A stretch of 64,000 nt of DNA from NCBI RefSeq assembly GCF_000165425.1, contig NW_001798980.1:187178-251177 (forward strand). Direction: 5' to 3'. Positions 1 to 12,139 of the stretch are shown one piece after another (position 1 is the first letter of the stretch; the number at the start of each line of letters is the position of its first letter). The position numbers were made by a program, and so were the translations under genes. The stretch is from Paramecium tetraurelia (taxonomy: Eukaryota > Ciliophora > Oligohymenophorea > Peniculida > Parameciidae). Under the pieces are notes generated by a model. That model was given only the letters and a program-made list of their open reading frames with translations, searched no databases and was not told where the DNA came from.

Positions 1-2
1 CT

Positions 3-1593
3 TAGAAGGTACTTTGTCGTTTGATCGTTGTTTCAGTGGTTTGTATAATATTCCTGGTGGCTGAAGTAAGATAATTTAATCCTATAAAAGGTCATTGGAG
101 GTATGTGGGCTTAGTCATTGGCAATCCTATCAGATGCAGCTCATATGTTTTCAGATATGAGTGGCTTTTTCATATCCATATTCTCCATCTGGCTAGGACA
201 GAGACCAGCTTCATAAAAGATGTCATTCGGATACCACAGAGCTGAAGTAATCGGAGCGTTGGGTAGTATCATATTGATATGGGGGTTGACAATCCTATTA
301 TTCTACGAGGCCACGGTTCGAGTGATTGAGGAGGCCATAGTTACTGACCCATTAATAATGTTGATTACAGCAGGATTTGGATTATTTTGTAATTTGGTTA
401 TGGCAAAAGTGTTGCACTCTTCTCCCACAGGAGGACATGATCACGGAAACATTATGCATCAATGTAGTGGACATAATCATGGTCATGGTCATGATCATGG
501 CCATAATCACAATCATGATCATAGTCACGGGTCTGATGATGGTCACTCTCATGACAAATAGAAATAGCAGCAACAGAAGAAGAAGAAAAAGCTTAATATC
601 AAATAAAAGAGACAACAAGTTAGTGAGAATGGAATCAGCATGTTGGTTGTGGAGCAAAGCATTGAATCAGAATCTAGTGAATAGAATTTAACTATCAAAG
701 AAGAAAGCGAAAGTTCTTCTAGTTGTACAAGCAATTAATAATAAGATCTTGCATAAAAGTAAAAATAATAATCTCGTGAACACAATCATTCAGAAAATTG
801 TGGTCATGATCATCAATAAATTACTATTACACCAGATGTCGATAATAAAAAGGTTCAGAAATCATAAAAGAAGAAGGTTACAAAGGAAGATGATCATAGT
901 GGTTGTCATGGAAAAGAACATAATCATGAACAAGATCATAAGCATGAACATGAACATAATCATGAACATAATCATGAACATAAACATGATCATAACAATA
1001 AATCAAAAAAAAATAAATTAAAAAGTAAAAACCTAACTGAAATTAATGAACATGATAACTATAACCTTAAAGCTGCTATGATACATGTTATAGGTGATAT
1101 TTTATAATCAATTGGAGTATTAATTGCTGCCGTTTTGATATACTTATTTGGATAAAAGAAAGATGAAAATAATCAAATTGTTTTTACTTATTGGCAATAT
1201 GCTGATCCTTTATGCACATATCTTTTTAGCATTCTTGTTCTCTTCACAACCTTTGGAGTTGCAAAAGAATGCTTAAGAGTTCTAATGGAAGGTACCCCAT
1301 AAAGTAAATTATTTAATAAATATTTAGATCTAATAATTGAAGAATTTAATGATTAATTAAAAGCTATTCACAGAGTTAAAGAAGTACATGATTTACATAT
1401 ATGGTCCCTTTCAGTAGGAAAGCCAGCAATGTCTGCACATATAGTATGTATTGAAAATCCAGAATATGTCCTCAGAAAAGCCACTAAATTATGCAGATAA
1501 TTCGGAATCTATCATTCTACCATATAGATTGAGCTATATGACCGATAGGGAGCAAACGATTACATTAGGTGTAATCACAATATCCATAAATGA
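3..1593 (+). CDS. CDF-family zinc transporter, 5' end outside window
   Basis: Cation diffusion facilitator: exports Zn2+ (or a related divalent metal) from the cytosol across the plasma or an organelle membrane. The window opens inside the first membrane helix. A 25-nt intron lies at 66-90, after which the frame is open to TGA 1591-1593. Transport-site motifs are visible: SDAAHMFSD in the second retained helix and HVIGD near 1090, the HxxxD pair that binds the metal. Between helices IV and V lies a very long loop rich in His, Gln and Lys with many HDH, HGH and EHNHEH runs (about 435-1000), as in ZnT/ZRC1 metal-binding loops. The cytosolic C-terminal domain carries VHDLHIWSLS. Family assignment is firm; metal specificity and membrane are inferred. 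Confidence 0.9.
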
Positions 1594-2346
1594 AAAGATT
1601 GTTATAATCTGTATATTAGTTATTGTTATAAATTATTTATTAAATTTATTTTTTGATTATTAGATATATTCAAATGATCAATTTTTATACTATTTCACAT
1701 AAATTTTCCATCCTATAAATTATTAAAATAGTATCATTAAGAGCTAAGTTTTATTAAAACTAATAGTAATTAAAGAATTACCTTGATAGCCTTATGATTA
1801 ACAATTATTATATATGTTAGGAATTTTAGAGCACACTAAATTAAATTTTTACTAATTTCCTTATATTTATAAAAATTTAATATTTCGAAATTTCACCATC
1901 GCAGTTACTTTAAGTTTACTTGAGAAAATAATAGAATTATTTCGGATTTTCCTAAATAAAATATTAATTAATTAAATTATTAATATCATAAAATTTTGAA
2001 ACCAATGTTTTGTAGGTTTTTCTAAAAAAAGAATATGTCTTTAAAAATAACTGCATTTCAACAACTACTACAATTACTTATAGAATAGAAACATTTAGAA
2101 TAAAAGTTTATAAATAAGATTTTTCAGCAATTTTGGCTTTGCTTATGTTGAGACACTTTGAGAGTTGTTTGTAATTTCTTGTTTCTAAAGAATTTATTGA
2201 ACGTCTAAAAGTGTTCATCTTTCTGGATATCATAAGGCTATGAGTAATCGATTTAATCCTCAAATTGAACAAATCTAGAGGGGAAATATTTTTTCAATAA
2301 TTTTTTACTTGACGATGCATAAGAAATGGCAGTTTTTATCACCTCT
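1594..2346. other. Intergenic, no gene seen
   Basis: About 750 nt of AT-rich sequence. I see no TGA-free reading frame with coding character on either strand and no RNA gene. Confidence 0.5.
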
Positions 2347-2925
2347 TCATTTTGAATAGGTTGTTTTTAACCTGGAAATCCCCTTGAATAGACATATATG
2401 ATACCCATATCGAGCTTTATACAATTATAGGAACTGGCTGGTAGAAGATTATTTATCATCTAATACTATTTTTTTGACTCTTAGATCCTAATTATCATCC
2501 CATATCTCAAATTCTTCATCTGAATTTATCTGACTGTCTGTTACTGATGCTATGGACTGTCTGCAATGGATGTTAGTATATTTTTGTACAACATTTGTTG
2601 GCTAGATATAGCTAAACCTCTTTTAGATTTTTTCTTATTATTTTTAGTTCTACTTATTAAAGAGTAACACTTGAGACTCATCTATAGCGATTTATATTGA
2701 TTTTTATGATTAATCGTAGTTTTATGGATTTAATACTGAATGTCTATGAGGGTTTCATTTATTTATAAATTAAAATTAAATATATCTCTATTACTTGAAT
2801 TGGGTCTTCTGGCAAATCAAATTGTATGTTTAATATTCTCAGTATTTGAGCATTTAAATAAGTAGCAAGGTTTATAACCAATTAATTTTGAAAGATCTAT
2901 CCAAATTTTATTGATAAAACCCTTT
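2347..2925 (-). other. Possible gene or gene relic, unknown
   Basis: Two adjacent minus-strand frames look coding but do not join without a frame change. The downstream part (about 2690 to TGA 2347-2349) reads with many Gln/Asp/Glu residues and includes DEEFEIWDDNQDL. The upstream part (about 2925-2700) includes ATYLNAQILRILNIQFDLPE. No 20-35 nt intron that I can find connects them, and no clear start Met is placed. It may be a gene with an unrecognised intron or a decaying copy. No family recognised. Confidence 0.3.
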
Positions 2926-2989
2926 CAATTATTTGTTTATTTTACAAGTAAGTTTAAGTTTTTATATAATTTATAAGTATTATTAATAT

Positions 2990-3891
2990 ATGGGCAAATT
3001 CACAAAAGACAAAAGAGTATAAAGAAATTCATCATATTCTAAATAAGTATTTTATAATATACCTACGACCTATATATTTATCACTATAACAGCACTTTTC
3101 ACCATATTTAGGATATTTATTATAGGAAAGCAAAAGAAGATTAATTTAGAGCCAGATCTGCCTATAAGTTATTACAGATAGATGATTCCTTCTAAATATT
3201 TAGATAAGTAGAGAGAGCAATTGATTTATGTGCTGCACCTGGTAGTTGGTCATAAGTTTTGGTTAAAAAGTTGAGCGAAAAGAATTACCTTCCATCAGAA
3301 AGTTGTAGAATAGTATCAGTGGATTTGCAAGAGATGGCTCCATTGGATCATGTCACATAAATTCAAGGAGATATAACCAAAAAAACGACTGTGGATGAGA
3401 TCTTGAAAAAGTTCAATTATTAAAGAGCAGATATAATTGTTTGTGATGGAGCACCTGATGTCACAGGGTTTCATGATATTGATTATTACATTTAATCATA
3501 ATTGATAGTTGCTGCATTAAACATCTGCTTGATGACATTAAGAGAAAATGGAATTTTTGTTGCTAAAATATTTAAAGGCTCAGATATCAAATTGTTGTAT
3601 TCACAGTTTAAATTGTTCTTCAATTAAGTGTATTTTATGAAACCAAAATCAAGCAGAGCTTCAAGTGTTGAATATTTTATTATGTAAGATGTTGTTAATA
3701 AATTTAGATGTCTTCAATACACTCCCAAAATATAAACTCAGAATTTCCACCTCTATACATTTTTAAAAGAAATTGAAGAAGCAGAAAAATAGAAATAGGA
3801 AGAAATAATAGATAAAGAAACAGAGAACGAATAGTCCAAATATTACAAATTTATTACATGTGGAGATTTATCTGGATTTGATGAAAATTGA
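2990..3891 (+). CDS. FTSJ1: Trm7/FTSJ1-like 2'-O-ribose RNA methyltransferase
   Basis: RrmJ/FtsJ-family SAM-dependent enzyme; the Trm7/FTSJ1 branch methylates riboses in the tRNA anticodon loop. The start MGKFTKDKR followed by DIYYRKAKED is the family's N-terminal signature. Then come RARSAYKLLQID and the SAM-binding motif DLCAAPGSWSQ. The K-D-K-E tetrad is represented by the K in the RSAYK region, D in CDGAPDVTG, K in VAKIFKG and E in SSVEYF. The product is 268 aa once the segment 3017-3111 is removed. That segment is 95 nt, GT...TAG, and falls exactly between KR and DIYY, so it must be intronic or otherwise removed. It is three times the usual intron size here (see findings). Confidence 0.92.
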
Positions 3892-3943
3892 GTATAAAAT
3901 ATAATTTCAGATTCATTACTCCGCTTTAAAATATTTATTCATA

Positions 3944-4171
3944 ATGTCTTTTAGAAGTTTGGGTTCTAATTTGGTGGGGATTTAAGCTTAAGGAGTTGAA
4001 GGAGTGAAAGATTCAATATTCGATTCAGAATTAGTTTTCTAAATTGATTCTTTTTAGGTGGTTAGCCATCGTTAGTAATACTCATTTTTTTTCTTGACTT
4101 ATTTAGTTTCTGAGGTTTATATTTAATCAACAGATGAAAATCTCTTTCTTTTCTGTATAGCTTTCATATGA
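3944..4171 (+). CDS. Small hypothetical ORF, 75 aa
   Basis: An ATG 52 nt after the methyltransferase stop opens a 76-codon frame ending at TGA 4169-4171. It uses TAA/TAG glutamines (IQAQG, QIDSFQ) early and becomes Phe/Leu/Tyr-rich at the end. No family recognised. It could be a real small gene, the start of a longer gene whose introns I did not find, or chance, since TGA-only frames are long in this base composition. Confidence 0.3.
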
Positions 4172-4793
4172 AACCTATTATTCAATATTCCTAAGTCATT
4201 ATTCATTAGATATTAATATTATTATTTTTAAAGTTTTTCTTATCATCAAATCAAATGTTTATAAAAACAATTGATAAGTTTATATAGATCTTGAAAATCT
4301 CTAATTATTTATTGTTATAATAATGTTTAAAAGGTATGAATTGAATTATAGATAGAAATAAGAGATATTATTCATGAAATTATTTCTTCCTTTTAATGGA
4401 TATAACAATATTAAGATCATAAAATCCATTAATTCATATAAATATTTAATATACTTAATTGATTTCTCCCAAATTTAATTAATAGTAAAATTATACGAGA
4501 ACGTGGTTGGGTACTAAAATAATAATGATAATTATGTTAAATTTCTATCATCATGTATCATACCATTATTATCACATGAAATCATAGTATGATCAGGCTT
4601 GTATTTAATTGATGAATCATATTAAATATAAAATTATTTATAAATATAATACTTTATACTGTTAATTCAAATATGAGGAATAATAATAAAATTTAATTAT
4701 TAATATTAATTGCAAAATAGCGATTTAATGTTATATATACGATTTAAAAAAAAGGGAAATTGGGTAAAAAAAAAAACGAAAAATGCATAAGCC
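4172..4793. other. Intergenic, no gene seen
   Basis: About 620 nt, strongly AT-rich with TAATAATA-type simple sequence. Nothing recognisable on either strand. Confidence 0.5.
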
Positions 4794-6451
4794 TCATTAT
4801 TTTGATTCAAATTTGGTGAAGGCATATTTGAATTTTATCTCTTTATTTTTTACTTTGGCCTAATCATCCTCAGTCTAATTTGTGGTATACAAATTATCGA
4901 AAGGGAGAGGATTATGGACGGAAGAATTATATATATTTGATAGTTGAGCGAGAAAAGCTTATCCCTTTTATAACTTTTTTTAATAGACTAAGTTAAATTG
5001 ATTAAGTTACCTGAATTATATATCTAAGTTGCTATTGGATAATAAGATTATAAAGCGTAAACGTTTTTGGACATGCTTGTGAGTGCATAGTATTTATCGC
5101 TTACTTTTAGAGCCTGAAATTCATTGGTTGAGAATATTTAATTGTTTGACCATAAAGACAATACTTTAATTTGACCATCCAAATAATTTTGCCATTCTAG
5201 TTGTAATTGAGACAAGTTTTCTTGATCTAACAGTTAAATATAGTCAATAAAGTATTGCCTGCATTTTTCAGCCTAAGTGTTTTTGAGTTTGAATTTCTTT
5301 AACCCATCCAAAATCGAGGAATTAGATTAAATGATCATTCTCTCCTTAGGGGTGAGATGTGTGCAAAAAATAAACCAAGCCCTGGACAGAGTGTCCTCTT
5401 CTGTCTTGTATGATTGAGTGAGATATCTTAAGAATACAGATAATTTTCTGATACGTAAGAGATGCTTACTGTGGTTTTCTAGATAATTAGAGATGATGAA
5501 AAATGAGTGATCTACACAATTACACCCTGTCCATCTGACACGGAATGGGAATTTTTTGACTCCTATTCCAATATCATCTCCAAAGGTCCAAGCTGGTTTG
5601 AGTGTCTTTCTCTTTTCTTTCTGCTTATTTTGTATGTCATATTCGATCTCAGACCTCATTTCACCATGATAACATTATTCCATGATGAGATTAATTTTTA
5701 CTTTCATGCGATACTTTTGTCTATCGTTCATTTGTTTAGCTCCAAATTTTTAGTAAAGCTTCAATCCTTATTCATCTGCTGATTCGCCAATTTGCAAGTA
5801 TTTTTATTTGAAAATTTCAATTTCTTCATTGTATTACATGATTCGAATATAAGCAATTTTTGTGAAGGCCAAGTTAAATTTTAACAACAGCATATTGTGT
5901 TTGAACACCTGATTCTTCTCTTTTAAGTTAGATCCAAGATGGTTGATCTTATCTTATAGAAATTTGAGCTATTCAATTATTATTGGGATACAAGCAGTAA
6001 TATCAATAATTGCTTTAAAATAGTCATTTAAAACTTCCCCAAACCATTGCAATTTTAAATCACCGTTAAGACCCAAATTGTAACTTAGATTGCGACCTAA
6101 AACTCATTTTCGAATCAAATACCATCTTCTACTAGTTTGTAAAATACTCCATTGGCCTTGCCTTGACCTAAATTGCATATCGATACAAATCTTGTCCAAA
6201 ATCCAAATGCATCAATCAAACTTTAATTTGCTGTAAGAGAAACCTAAACTAGATAAGTTTGTAACCTTTGTAATGCGGAATAGGATGATTCTATCACTTT
6301 CAACTTATTTATATAATAGATGAACTTCCCTTATCAAATTGTTCACCACAAAAATCAATTAAGTGAGCTCAATTGATAAAGTTCCTGTTTTCAAAAATTG
6401 ATAATCATCAAAAGCCAAAGCCTTAGTCTCTTCAGAGGAAACGCACCCCAT
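4794..6451 (-). CDS. Unknown protein with N-myristoylation-type start (528 aa)
   Basis: Starts MGCVSSEE: glycine at position 2, cysteine at 3 and serine at 6 fit N-myristoylation plus palmitoylation, so the product probably sits on a membrane face (inference). Three introns restore one frame: 6244-6265 (22 nt, GTT start), 6097-6122 (26 nt) and 4988-5010 (23 nt). The product is 528 aa, mostly helical-looking, with a Lys-rich middle, a cluster with CNC (RWTGCNCVDHSF, near residue 310) and no signal peptide or membrane span. It ends at TGA 4794-4796. I do not recognise the family. It is convergent with the small ORF at 3944 and runs head-away from the gene at 7.0 kb. Confidence 0.75.
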
Positions 6452-7026
6452 ATTTTATTATTATTTATGCTATATCTCACATCAATAAATAAAATTTCAC
6501 TATGGATTTATTAAATTGTCATTCAAATCTTACTATATTATGTTATTAAGACATGTGTGAAAATATCATTAAAATTTATACAACTCATTACTTAAATTAT
6601 AATCATACTAACTGTCCAATTTAACATTATCACTTAACAATATTATATCATAATAATAATACAAAAAAAAACACGTTTAATCAGTTAAGAAATAAATCAA
6701 AGATCACGAATTGAAATTGTCTATCCATCCTCAACAATTAGCGATACATAAGACAAACACCAGGTTGTTGAAATTATGCACCATCCAATATGAATCATAT
6801 TAATATTATTTTAGTAAAATGCTCATAAATAGCCATAATTATAAGTGTTTTCAATTATGACGTTGTGAACTAACTAATTCCTTAAATTAGCCATTACTTA
6901 TCTGTTAATTGCTAGATTATTTTATAATTAATATTAATAATTATACACATATCATTTCATTACTATTTTTTACCCTCTTCTCTCTATTTAATAATCTCCA
7001 TGGTTTCTTTTCCGAAATACGGAAAA
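6452..7026. other. Intergenic, no gene seen
   Basis: About 575 nt between divergently oriented genes, so it should hold both promoters. It is AT-rich with no recognisable element. Confidence 0.45.
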
Positions 7027-7493
7027 ATGACATTAGTCTTACTAATATTTTACATATATAGTCTTGCAAGATTGCTCTCTTTTGAGTCCTTCTGAACAAA
7101 TCTCTCAAAGTCCTTGTTTAGATTGTAATGGAAAATCATTAGACAAGAGATTACACTGCCAAATCTAACCTTAAACATTAGAGGTAATCAAATACTGCAT
7201 TTTTCAAGACACTTTATCTGAAGATATAGTACACATTCACTAGGGAAGGTACAAACACCAAAGCTAATGTTGAATAGAGAGAGTTTCTAAAATCCTATTC
7301 CAAAGAATTTCTAGTATAGACTTTCCATAATTAAGTATAATTTTCTAATTCTCTCTTATAATCTTCTTACATTATTAAATAATAATATTAATAAATATTT
7401 AATTATATATCATAATAACAATTTGAACTCCAATGGACATCTAGTCTAATATATATAATTATTTTAGTTATTAAGTTATGCTTCATTTTTTGA
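7027..7493 (+). CDS. Probable secreted or membrane-anchored protein, frame broken near 7065
   Basis: ATG 7027 opens a hydrophobic signal-like stretch (MTLVLLIFYIYS). The following coding frame, starting LQDCSLLSPSEQ and containing CLDCNGKSL, is offset by one base and I find no intron that joins them. A 25-nt intron at 7184-7208 is clear, because removing it gives a continuous frame through TREGTNTKANVEQ. The C-terminus is a hydrophobic segment (LIYIILVIKLCFIF) just before TGA 7491-7493, so the mature protein would be short and tail-anchored or GPI-like. Either the sequence has a one-base error near 7062-7068, the gene is damaged, or the true first exon lies elsewhere. Family unknown. Confidence 0.45.
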
Positions 7494-7643
7494 GACGGAT
7501 TTTCATGCTTCATTTTTGACTGCATGTACTAATTGCAGTACACTTGTAATTAGGGGTAACATTTGCATGGTTACATCAACATTAGAATTTCGATGTAGTA
7601 ATTAATTAATTAAAGAAAGTTATATAACATTAATTTATTAACG

Positions 7644-9255
7644 ATGAAACAAATTTAGATAAATTTCTCTGATCTCAATGATGATGCCAAGAAAAAGTAC
7701 ATTAAATTTTTTGCAGAAAATCATATAAGTGTAGAAAACCAACCATTAAAGAAATCTTCAATGCCCCAATAACAGCGTGCTAGATAATTTAGTACATTGA
7801 GTGATATTGCAAATAGCAAGGCTTTCACTCCTGCGAGTAATTGCTTTTATTTATTTAGGAAGAGTCGCAGAAATAGGTTTCTCAGCACATTAAGACGGAT
7901 CATTCAGTTGGAGCCAAATTCAGTGATTTGGAAGAGACATACCCAAAAATAATGAACAAAATATCAAATAAGGATCTATTATCAAGGCCTTTGAAATTAA
8001 GTTTCAATGAACTCAGTCTCCTGATAGAAGAAATATATTAAAAGAAGTTCATTGAAGATTCTAATCAAATTGCCAAGAATTAGAAAGTTTAAGAATTAGC
8101 TTTTGTTGATTATGTCTACGAATTCCTATTAAATAAATTTAAGCATTCTAAAAACCAAGTAAGAGTAGACTTATTTTAGTAAATAATCAATTTCTTGGCA
8201 TCTGTTGATTTGCATGCCTTAAAAAGGAAGGATGTGAATATTTTCTAGTAATTTTTGAAATTCAATAAACAAGAAGTATTGACATTTTACTTGTTTACAA
8301 GGGCGGTTATTTAGAAGGAATTGAAATTATCATTCTATCATCGTAAGTTATTTTTGTTATATAATTATTAAAGCACTCAGAAAGCAAGGGATAGATAGCA
8401 ATCAATTGCAATTAAATTAAAAATAAGTTCAATCAATTTCGTTACTTTTATATGGGTCATCGGATAAATATTAGGAATTTAAGAAATACATTCCTGCCAT
8501 TGGTAGTATATCCGTAAGTGAATTTTCGTTTGCAGCAATCTTGATTTACGAAGCCCAAAACTAAACAATTAAGCAAAGACCATTTCAACAATAACCAAGA
8601 TCATTATCACCTCTTCAATTCGCCAGTTATACTGATACCTTCGAATAGAGACAACCTGATTCTCCTTTGTTTATGCAATCAGAAACCACTGTAGAGAATA
8701 ATAAATAGTAAAATGAAACATTCTTCTCTTCTGTTGTTGTTTAGAGTGTTCATAGTCAAAAGAAACCACGATGGAAAGTGCAAATAAAGTTTCATCGAAT
8801 GCCAAGTGCTGTTAACAATGTGTAAAAACTAATTAATGAGAAATTGGAAACAAAATTATCTGATTTTATTGAAGAAATGTTATCAGAAATGGAAGAATTA
8901 ACAGATGATTAAAAAAAATAATGTGTAAGTGGCATAGAGGAAAGAATCGTTGATACAGTGGCTATTCTTTTGGAGGCGATCTATAAATTCGATAAGTTGT
9001 TGTGGTATAATTGATAAATTTATAAAGGTTCAAGAAATTGAATAAATAGCCAGATGAAGTTGGATTGGAGTATATAGAGAATTTGCAAAAGCTCTATCGA
9101 TCCTTAGTTAAGGCAAAACAGCCCTTGGATGATCAATTGGAACAGCTTTGTCAACAAATGATGCAAGTAAATATTTAATTAATAATTTAAAGACTCCAGA
9201 TTTGGCGAAATAAATAGGAAATGAATTATTGCAATACTTCTATAATTGTGAATGA
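7644..9255 (+). CDS. Unknown conserved-looking protein (501 aa)
   Basis: ATG 7644 to TGA 9253-9255 with four introns: 7837-7862 (26), 8343-8373 (31), 9005-9027 (23) and 9167-9192 (26). Splicing gives exactly 502 codons. The protein is soluble, Lys/Gln-rich and mostly helical, with a block SFNELSLLIEEIYQKK and LLNKFKHSKNQVRVDLFQQ near residues 110-170, and a Ser/Pro/Gln-rich linker around 290-340. No catalytic motif, membrane span or signal is seen and no family is recognised. Its stop lies only 21 nt before the ATG of the V-ATPase gene, so that gene's promoter must sit within this gene's 3' end. Confidence 0.75.
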
Positions 9256-9276
9256 TACTTAATAATTAAATATAAA

Positions 9277-9929
9277 ATGTCATTAATGAATTGGGGTAAT
9301 CCATACAACTGGGGTGCTGCAGATTGGTAATAGGCTACTTGGGGTGAGAGATTCATGTTCATTGATCCCTACTTCTGGAGGTAATGAATAAATTCAATCC
9401 CCAATTTTAGTTATTTCGGAGTAGGTTTGGCTTTGGCTACATCAATCATCGGAGCGTCATGGGGTATATTTGTCACTGGTGTTTCATTGTTGGGCTCTAC
9501 TGTCAAAGCACCACGTATTCGATCTAAGAATTTGATTTCTGTCATCTTTTGTGAAGCTGTCGCTATTTATGGTGTAATTATGGCCATCATTATGATTGGA
9601 AAAATTCAAACCATCGAATCATACCCAGATGGTTAACAAGATGAATGCTACACAACTGCACTTTTTAATGGTTATTCCTTGTTTTGGACAGGAGTTTCTG
9701 TTGGATTGTCAAACCTAATTTGTGGGTAAAACTTGATAACGATATCTCTTATAGTATTGCAGTTGGTGTTACTGGATCAGGCTGCGCTATTGCTGATGCC
9801 CAAACTCCAGAAACTTTTGTTAAAATTTTAGTCGTTGAAATCTTCGGATCTGCTCTAGGATTATTTGGAGTCATTGTTGGAATCATCCAGTGTTCAGGAG
9901 CAACTTTTCTTAAGAATTGTACCTCATGA
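9277..9929 (+). CDS. ATP6V0B: V-ATPase V0 proteolipid subunit c''
   Basis: Proteolipid of the membrane rotor of the vacuolar H+-ATPase; it carries protons across the membrane during rotation. It is 197 aa after removing introns 9381-9410 (30 nt) and 9726-9754 (29 nt). The Trp-rich N-terminal extension with a first helix is typical of subunit c'' rather than c. The core has repeated Gly-rich helices ([18 protein letters not shown], then [14 protein letters not shown]) and the helix [15 protein letters not shown] with the buried glutamate that binds the proton. The subunit assignment rests on the extension and length; the family assignment is firm. It probably serves contractile vacuole, lysosome or trichocyst-pathway acidification. 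Confidence 0.93.
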
Positions 9930-10027
9930 TATTGCATATTAAAATAACATATATAATATATATAATTATTCTATGTTTTAACTTTGATAATTTTAATTTT
10001 AATTAAATAATTCGATTTAACATTAAT

Positions 10028-10985
10028 ATGAATAACTAAAATAATAATATTGACAATAATAACGAAAAAATCACAGATAGTATTTTCAATTACTATCAAG
10101 ACTCCTTTTTCAATCAAACCATCAACATCATAAGAAAAAACAAAAAAGTTGAGAAAAAAATCACAATCTCCATATGTGGCACTCCTTTATTTAATTGATA
10201 TTTATATTTAAATGTTTAACTAATTTATCTAACTTTAGATAACACTTTAATCATCAACAAATAAAATATAATTAAATTAAATCTCTTTTGTTGTTAAACT
10301 AATCCGTTTTCAACTAGTATTATGTACAACAATTTTAGATTTATTTTATTGAATCTATCCTATTGAATGAATATCAAAAACCCACCAAATTATTGGAAGC
10401 ATTGCTCATTAGCAGGTAAAAATAAAAAATGGGGTTATGAGATTTTGGATGACAAATTGATACTTGTACTAAGAAAATTGGAATTTATTTTTCATTTTCA
10501 AATTAATTTTTACTTAGATTGTTATTACTAATAAATAGCTTTAATTTTATGTTAAATAATCTTTTCGAAGCACAAAATTTTATGAGCGAGAATTTAATTA
10601 GTAAAATACACTCTTAAATTTGATGAAAGAAACCGACTAAACTTATTTTCCTTATTTTCATTTAAATGAAATCATAAATAATTTACAATAATGAATTAAA
10701 AACTTAAGTTTCTTAATTGAATTTCAATGATAAAACTGTTGTAAAATCTTTCAGGTAAGATAAATACTTTGCCATATTTGACTTTCGGTTTGATTTAGCG
10801 TATCTAGCATGATCCAATTAATATACATGTGAAATAATTGAAATCAATAAAAAACGGTATAATTTTCATATGTAATAATATCAACTAAGTGATTTTTTTT
10901 CATAGATATTGATAACGGTTTGAACTATTTTTTTGTAATTGAAAGAAAACAGAAAATTTATATTATTAAACAAAATTATTTTGTC
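10028..10985 (+). pseudogene. Decayed gene, family unknown
   Basis: From ATG 10028 a Gln/Asn-rich start is followed by in-frame TGA 10196-10198. Coding-looking stretches then continue in the same direction to about 10985, broken by further TGAs and a frame change. They include KLIRFQL next to IYFIESILLNEYQKPTKLL (joined by a 22-nt intron near 10320), EILDDKLILVLRKLEF, and GKINTLPYLTFGLIQR. I tried introns of 19-35 nt and could not remove the stops, so decay is the simplest reading. No family recognised. Confidence 0.4.
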
Positions 10986-11445
10986 TTCATATGACAAGCC
11001 CTTTTCTAATAGATCATAAATAAAAATAATATATTATATTTTGGGTCTTTATTTCATATTGGTGTCACTGTTATTTTCCCACACTTGCTTTATGAATAAT
11101 GTTGTAATATTTTTGTTTAGTTTGTTTGAAGTAAAATAAGAGAATATTCTTCATTGTCCACATATAACTTTAATTGGGATTTTACAAACGATAGCCCACA
11201 TCTAAAATGGAAAGGAGTGGCAGAATAATACAAGGATAATAATAACGAGTATGAATTATATAAATTTAAAATGTTAATTTTCTTATAATTTCTGTGGAAA
11301 GGATGTAAGGTATTAATAATCAATCGGTTTGCGATTTAGATTTGATCATATTAATTATAATTGTATAGTATATTTTTATGGGATTTAAAGTTGATTGAGT
11401 GTAATGAATTCTGATTTAATAAAAATATTAAATAAATCATCACAC
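10986..11445. other. Intergenic, no gene seen
   Basis: About 460 nt of AT-rich sequence upstream of the Rab gene. No element recognised. Confidence 0.45.
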
Positions 11446-12117
<672 letters not shown>

Positions 12118-12139
12118 AATTAAGATAAATTATTAAATA

